From Elysia marginata (Eukaryota > Mollusca > Gastropoda > Plakobranchidae): DNA of 27,713 bases. Shown piece after piece: positions 21,714 to 27,713 of this stretch (position 1 is the first letter of the stretch; every line of letters starts with the position of its first letter). The translations under genes were made by a program, and so were the position numbers. Location: positions 97,017-124,729 of the forward strand of contig BMAT01010548.1 of the NCBI GenBank assembly GCA_019649035.1. The letters are read 5' to 3'. The notes beneath the pieces are model-generated. The model saw only the letters and a list, made by a program, of their open reading frames with translations. It ran no database searches and was not told where the DNA came from.

Positions 21714-21861
21714 GACAGGTGTTTGTGAGTACGATGACTTGGCGATTGCTGATGTGGGTCGAACTTGTAGGTGGTCCTAATTCTAATATTCATCACAAAC
21801 TCACACTATAAAGAATACATCACATTCCAGTCTCACACAGTCTAGGCCTTGATGCTGAAAC

Positions 21862-22240
21862 CTGTTAATTGCCAACAACAGCTTCACACAGTTCACACAC
21901 AAAGTTGGGAGTAATCATTGTTTATTTAAATCCAGTCGACTGTTAAATAAGAGGTATGTTAATGTTAGCATATATACATATGCGTCTTCATGATTATTTG
22001 CACCGGCGACGCTGATTTGGAATGTAGCATGTTCAATACTTTTAAAACGACTAATGATATTGTTTAAAGTTTACATATAATCATCGTCACATCTAAAACT
22101 TAGCACTTAGCGCTGTCACAGAGTTCCCCTCGTCCTCTTGACCGTCCAGTCTTGAAGGACACTGGTGGTTTTGGCACTGTCCTGACTCCCCTGTTACTGT
22201 CCGTGGTTCAACAAAGGGGGGAATCTCTAGTTTCTTTTTA
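21862..22240 (-). mobile_element. Possible LTR-retrotransposon remnant (pol end plus LTR)
   Basis: On the - strand, a basic, Pro-rich stretch in broken frames (VPKPPVSFK, WTVKRTRG) resembles the extreme C-terminus of some gypsy-type pol proteins. It is followed directly by TGTGACAGCGCTAAG, an LTR-like start near 22121. An AAATAAA and a possible end ...CAATTAACA at about 21863 follow. Evidence is weak: no second LTR, no target duplication. If right, the remnant sits just upstream of the glycosyltransferase start. Confidence 0.3.
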
Positions 22241-22814
22241 TATTCTCGTGTTGAGGAGCTAAGAAGGCCTAGTGGTATGGTGTGTTTCAGGACACACGGG
22301 CATTAAACAGGCACAGTAAGTAATTGGTGACCCCATCGGTGAAGATTTAACGCTTGAGTGGTTAGCTTTTGTATGGCAAGGCTGGCAATCACTAAAAAAT
22401 CCTATGGACTTGCCATGGAGCTAGAGCAAGAAAAAAAGATCATGTATATTATGAGGGATGGGATGAGACATGTTCGTTAGATTGTCTATCCAAAACGAAA
22501 TTTGTATACAAGAGAAGGCGTGCCCTGTAGATACATCTATTTAAACTATAAACTATACCAGTGTAAAATGAAAAAAAAATTAAGGACTAGTGTTTCTCCT
22601 CCCTTCTCTGATTTAATATCTCTCCTTTCTACTATTTGATCATCGCCCTGCCATTTCATCACCTCCTCTTTCTTCATTTCCTTATTTTCTTTTCTTTTTT
22701 TTTGTATTCTGTTCATCCTCTCCTCTACTTATCGCTATTCTAAACATTCTTATCTCTTCTCATGTTCTTTTGTTCTTCTTCTCCCTATCTTATTCTTCTT
22801 TATAGTTGTTCTAG
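22241..22814. other. Non-coding stretch
   Basis: No gene recognised. A ttggtgacccc at 22325-22335 resembles retroelement primer-binding sites but has no supporting LTR in that orientation. The right part is pyrimidine-rich. Confidence 0.45.
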
Positions 22815-23050
22815 GTCTTCTCCTTCTTCTCGTCCTTCTTGTTGTTGTTGTTGTTGCTGTTGTTGTTGTTGTTGTTCTTCTTCTTCTTCCTCTTCTCCTT
22901 CGTCTTCGTCTTCTTCCTCTTCGCCTCCTCCTCCTCCTCCTTTTTCTTCTTCTTCTTCTTCTTCTTCTTCTTCTTCTTCTTCTTCTTCTTTTTCTTCTTC
23001 TTCTTGTTCTTGTTCTTCTTTTTCTTCTTCTTCTTTACCTTTCTCTCTTC
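22815..23050. repeat. Compound (GTT)n / (CTT)n microsatellite
   Basis: GTT run at about 22841-22876, then CTT/CCT/CTC repeats to about 23035. The poly-Ser, poly-Phe and poly-Glu open frames on both strands come from this repeat. Confidence 0.96.
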
Positions 23051-23760
23051 CTTTTTCTATTGGCTTCATTATCTAACCCCTAGTTCCTTCCTAACTTTGG
23101 CTTGCTCCCAGTGTTGCAAAAGAAAAGAAAAAATGTCGCGCTTGCTTCAAATTTATAATTCGTTGAAAATTATAAATAAACTTAAAATTATTCTGTTTTA
23201 GGCGCTTTTTATGTTTTCGATAACATTTTGAACACGAGACAATCAAAAGGTGTTGAGTTTGCTTATCAGTATCATTAAAAAAAAAATAAAAATAAACTCT
23301 TTCTGTCATTACATCGGATCCTTCTTCGTTATTCTGTGTATTTCTACTATGTTTTTCATTATTCTTTTTAAGATAATTCTTTTAAATGCAGAAGCACGAA
23401 AAGACCCCGACTTACATCTTATATTTTTAAGTGCTTCAATAAAAAGAGTAATGGTGCGCTTTATTTTAAAGAATTAAAAAAGACACTATTAAAATTAGGT
23501 TCGATATTAAGCTCTAAACTTTATGTCAGAAGCTCCTTCAGATTGATTGAATCAAATGCCGAGAGTCAGAAAACCAAGATCTGAACACTTTATGTAGACT
23601 CAATTTATACAGGTCTTGGGTAGATGCCTTCAAAATACTATAACTTTATGTTGTGTAGGTTAAGAATAGAACAGAGTGAAAAAAAAACTATATTTCAAGA
23701 TCGTAGCGTAATGCGATGCAGATTGCTTCATTTTCAATGAACAAAATGCAGGTCTAGATT
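23051..23760. other. AT-rich non-coding stretch
   Basis: Nothing recognised; open frames are short and of fortuitous composition. Confidence 0.5.
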
Positions 23761-23789
23761 TGAGCTTTGAGTTTTTGTTTTTTTTTTTT

Positions 23790-23815
23790 GTAAAAGCGCT
23801 ATATAAATGTTTTTA

Positions 23816-23904
<89 letters not shown>

Positions 23905-23915
23905 CATTATTATTA
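23790..23915 (+). mobile_element. L2/SINE-type 3' tail with (ATT)n microsatellite
   Basis: gtaaaagcgctatataaatg (23790-23809) followed by about 33 ATT units, with two single-base interruptions (gtt, cat). A GCGCTATATAAAT block next to an ATT repeat is the typical 3' end of L2-clade LINEs and of SINEs that borrow that tail. The body of the element is not recognisable upstream. The poly-Ile open frame is an artefact. Confidence 0.6.
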
Positions 23916-26900
23916 CTAGATTGCTAGTACTAGTTTTTTATACAAAAAAAAATATTCTAGATGTCAAATATGACGCCATATCAAACTAAGCTAGAGCAAC
24001 CGACTACATTTCAATTTAACTTCTCTCTATTATTTTTAAGAGATTCTTTTTTCTGTTTTCCACGTATTTTGGTTTATAATAAAATATAGACTCTATGTAC
24101 TTATTCATAGGTTTTCCAGTACGTGTGTTCCATGTTCGCCCTTCATTGCTTTAATCTTGTCTTGATTTTCTTTTTTTTTATATGAATTAGGATATAATCT
24201 ACGGTACTCCAGTCTGGTGAAGGTTGTTTCTTACCTGTGTTTAATATACGCATTGATTTTTGTTTTTAGTGTTTCCTCTTTCATCATTATATTAATTCGA
24301 CTTTTTTTTCTTTTGCTCCACCTCACATGTCGAAAAAGCTAAAACCAATACCAACAATCTGTTTAAAGACTTTAAAAAAGACAACGCACCTCGTTCAAAA
24401 TAATGTTTACTGAAATTTAAAAAATACATGTCTAGATACCCATTAGATGCCATTTAGATAGCAAGCTAGGCCTAGGACTTTTGGAAAGAATTGATTTTAT
24501 ACCATATCATATTATTACAAACGCTGAATAGGATTAATATCCTATAATTTCTAATTAGCCAAAATTTACAGAAGCAAGGTTTTACATCATTGACAGTAGG
24601 TCTACTACGTGGTTCTAGAAGTTCAACCTCCTAAGACTTGTTAACAAAATGAGACACCAAGACTGGTGAATATGTATTAAACAACGAGGGGAAGAACCGT
24701 AACAGATCTGATAGACTTAAACGTGTTCGCCAGTATAATGATTCGTATGTTTTCACAGGCTTACCTCGACATAAAATTAGTTTACTTGCCTGGATGTATG
24801 AATACCATTACAGCCACACAATGTTGAGAATGTTAATCTTGTTCTATGAATATTCCAGGTCAACCATAATTATATCCCGGTCTTAAATGGTGTTGTTCCA
24901 ACTAAAACCATCATTCTCTGGATCTGGACCAGCCCTGTCTCAGGCCTGGCTGGACGTACCGGGTCACTGGACCGTATCCTATACAAGGAACTTACAGGCC
25001 CTTGCGAGAGAAGTGACCAAAATCAGGACAGCTCGGCGATATTGAAGAGCTCCGTTTAGCAGCAACTTGTTCAAGTCTTGTTGTAGGTGACATACTTAAC
25101 ATCGACACAGAATGCCCTTATAATACCTTTTGGTGTTAGGGTTGTTGTTTCCCATTATAGTTTTTCAGAATTTAACACACGTTTTAAAAAACATTTTTGA
25201 GTTTGTGACAAGAATATACTTTAGACATTCTAGGCAAAAAATACAAAAGGAAAGATTGGCAGTAGTCGTGACAGCTTCGATGATCGGCTACAGTATCTTT
25301 TACGGTATTTTTACTCCAGGAATTACCTGTACACAATTTTCAATCGTTTTCACATTTAAACAAAACTGATGCAAAATTTAAATTAGCAAATGTACCGTAA
25401 AAAATAATTGTTCGACATAACTGTTAAGATGTGCTTAGAATAGATCCTTGCAAGGAAAAAAACCGGCTATGTTAAACTTTTTATATGTTGGGAATTCAAA
25501 CTGATATATTAACTACTGCTGGTTTGTTATGCATCTTTCATTTTGATCAAGTTAATCTTTGCAAACTGATATTTTTCCTCGTCAGACGTAAACCTGTGTT
25601 TTGAAAGACAGTTTCTATATGAAATGGATCGTCATCAACATTAACTTGGGTGTGGTCAAACTTGATTTTTATGCGACACTGTACATTTTAAGCACACAAT
25701 GTATTTTTATGATACCTAAAAATGACTGCCCAAAACAGAGTGCGATGGCGGACGGTTGTTGATGGCCTATGCTCTGCAATAAGCTAAGGGCCTATGTATG
25801 TATGTAAAAAAAGTTTATCGGCGACAAACCTACCAATGTCTAGAGTGTAAAAACGTATAATAGTGTTGGTCTTTAAATGTTTATTATTTTAGTCTGTTCA
25901 ATCACTTTAGTAAGTTTCAGGGCAGAACAATTTCAAAAACCTAAAATTACTCATTAGTTTGCTAATTCATGTCTAAGACAATAACTTCCTGTAGCTGGAC
26001 CAACACTGATCTGTTGGATTTTTTTTTTTTGGTCTTTGTTTGTTTCTTTTCTCTTGGTCTTCATTAACCCCCATATAGGACGATTTCTCAACATGCAGAA
26101 AAAGTGGTAATATCTGTACAGAGACTTTAAATTAAGTAACAAATCGTAAACTTTGTCTCGTCAACAATAATAATAAGTTAAATGCCAGCAATTGAATCTG
26201 AAATATTGCCCTCTAAGTTGCGTTTTTAGAACTTTACATTAGAAGTAAAGTAATCTAACGGTAATTTTAAAGATCGTAAACCAACGATTTCATTAGTAAA
26301 AACTGCGACCTTAGATTTCTTTGTAAGGTTACTTTTTATGGTTTGTAATTGGCTTACTACAATCCGGTAAAAATAATCGTTGTGTTTTATATATATATAT
26401 ATATATTTTATTTCAGTTCGATAAAATTTGTAATGAAGCCATGAAAGTTGATAGAATAAGTTCTTGTATGCCTAATCATGTCAAGCCACTCTCCCCCTTT
26501 GTTAGAAAAAGGTCTATTTTCAATGAAGTTCGGGTTTCTGTCCCCATAAATAATTATAATAGCGTACTATTCCAATATTTTTTTTTGCCATTTTACGCCT
26601 ACAGTTGACACCATTTTCACACCGAAGAGTAACAGGCTATTCTATTCTAAATATTCCTTTTTGTTTGGTGATACTTATCGGATTACCAAACGTAAAACCT
26701 GCAAAATGAATATTGAAGTACCTGCTGGGGACTTGAATCTGTAGGACTATCAGCGACTTACAAGAATAGTTAAAATAAACTATAAAGAGACCTAGATCTC
26801 GAAAACCATTAACACCCACATTAATATCAGCAGCCCCTCAAACCACTCATGCATGCCGTGGGCTATTTAGTCCATTTCAGCTTCTTAATAATATCTTAGT

Positions 26901-27082
26901 CTCCTATGGAACTAATGCATTAAAACTATGTCCCCTCGGCAAAATGGGTCTGGGCGAGGCCCTGTAAAGCGTAGAGAAAGACCTAAATTTATTCTTGACC
27001 GTTTGAGTGTACACTGTGCGTGCCAGCCAGCCGGGCATTAGCGGGTCAACAGTCCGTGTCTTTTGTATGGAGAGCTCCAGAT
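23916..27082. other. AT-rich non-coding stretch
   Basis: No coding sequence recognised. A locally GC-richer patch lies at about 24890-25050 without an open frame, and a (TA)n run lies at 26388-26406. Short open frames are of fortuitous composition. Confidence 0.5.
26388..26406. repeat. (TA)n microsatellite
   Basis: About nine TA units. Confidence 0.9.
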
Positions 27083-27218
27083 CCGAGACAGCACTGACCC
27101 GACTGACATGTACAAAGTTCTAGTCCTCACGATGTCTCCATGTACACAGACCGAGACAGCACTGACCCGACTGACATGTACAAAGTTGTAGTCCTCACAA
27201 TGTTTCCATGTACTCAGA
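27083..27218. repeat. 68-bp tandem duplication
   Basis: Two adjacent copies start ccgagacagcactgacccga and end in cag/ac (27083-27150 and 27151-27218). They differ at five or so positions, e.g. gttcta/gttgta, acgatgtct/acaatgttt and acacag/actcag. No open frame is shared. Confidence 0.93.
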
Positions 27219-27283
27219 CCTGAGATACATCACGCATTCTATATCAGGGAAAAGTCTAATTTAATACTAAGGGTTGAAAACAT

Positions 27284-27370
27284 GAATCGAGGATCGAACG
27301 ATCTTCCTCTCCTTACTTTGCCTCTTTCTGTAGAAATATATAAAGCACTACACCATGCCAAGATGCTTTT
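27284..27370 (-). mobile_element. Weak tRNA-like SINE head
   Basis: On the - strand, TTGGCATGGTGTAGTGC resembles a polymerase III box A and GTTCGATCCTCG a box B. Their spacing (about 61 bases start to start) is longer than in a tRNA (about 43), so an insertion or chance is possible. No tail or target duplication was recognised. Confidence 0.3.
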
Positions 27371-27693
27371 CGGCCTTTAACCTTTTTTTAAATTTTTTTT
27401 TTACCTAATGAAATAAGGTTAGCTTTCTATCGATGGCTATCGCTATAACTTGCCATGTGGTTATAGATTTATGGCATTCCTAAAATTTACGGTGAAATTG
27501 AGGAAAATCGAAGTTGTCTATTTCATTAAGGCTTCAGGCAATATTTCAACTAACCATCAAAAGGTTTATAAATACTTTACACTCTTTAGATTCACATTTA
27601 CATTTGTTTCCTTACTTCACTCTTTATATAATGTACAAGTTTTTTTTTTTAATCCTTGATCTTTTCAGCACATTCTGTAGCAGGAGCAGGAAC

Positions 27694-27713
27694 AGTAGTA
27701 GTAGTAGTAGTAG
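27694..27713. repeat. (AGT)n microsatellite at window edge
   Basis: At least six AGT units running off the right end of the window. Confidence 0.9.

Noticed and set aside
22325..22335. ttggtgacccc as a retroelement primer-binding site
   Set aside because: No LTR end directly before it and no internal retroelement sequence after it in the same orientation; kept only as context.
22762..23201. Poly-Ser, poly-Phe and poly-Glu open frames
   Set aside because: All come from the CTT/GTT microsatellite; no non-repetitive protein sequence.

Overview
This is an animal nuclear genomic window, AT-rich and mostly non-coding. It has spliced genes with GT-AG introns, dense microsatellites and decayed retroelements, and a 3-base N gap at 14446-14448 that marks it as a draft assembly. 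A mollusc, probably a gastropod, is my best guess. The reasons are a tRNA-derived SINE whose core resembles the one common in mollusc genomes, a glycosyltransferase of a kind I associate with lophotrochozoan expansions, and a recurrent tagatct/taggcct base style. No marker gene fixes the species.

Left end (1-3500, + strand): the last four coding exons of a patatin-like phospholipase of the ATGL/adiponutrin (PNPLA1/2/3/5) group. The 5' exons with the GXSXG serine lie outside the window. The terminal coding segment, stop codon included, is repeated about four times in tandem with the reading frame preserved. This is the most unusual coding-related structure here.

Centre (3500-17000): a long stretch with no recognisable host gene. 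It holds a long imperfect hairpin that looks like a MITE (9505-9742), small tandem duplications near 10.2-10.4 kb, the decayed 3' end of a non-LTR retrotransposon on the - strand (about 11735-12480), a hairpin reminiscent of a hammerhead or Penelope-element motif (12801-12840), two unassigned - strand ORFs (13177-13732), several microsatellites, and a well-delimited solo LTR on the - strand (15415-16122).

Right-centre (17239-21611, - strand): a complete two-exon gene for a type II membrane glycosyltransferase, 765 residues. It has an N-terminal signal anchor, a very long glutamine-rich stem and a fucosyltransferase-like domain with an HVRVGD motif. Its single intron (18162-20236) carries a SINE with target-site duplications.

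Right end (21.7-27.7 kb): possible LTR-element remnants upstream of the glycosyltransferase, large CTT/GTT and ATT microsatellites (the latter attached to an L2/SINE-like 3' tail), a 68-bp tandem duplication and a weak second tRNA-like SINE head. I see no further host gene.

The two host genes point towards each other and are separated by about 14 kb. Nothing suggests they work together: one is a lipid-droplet lipase type, the other a secretory-pathway glycosyltransferase.
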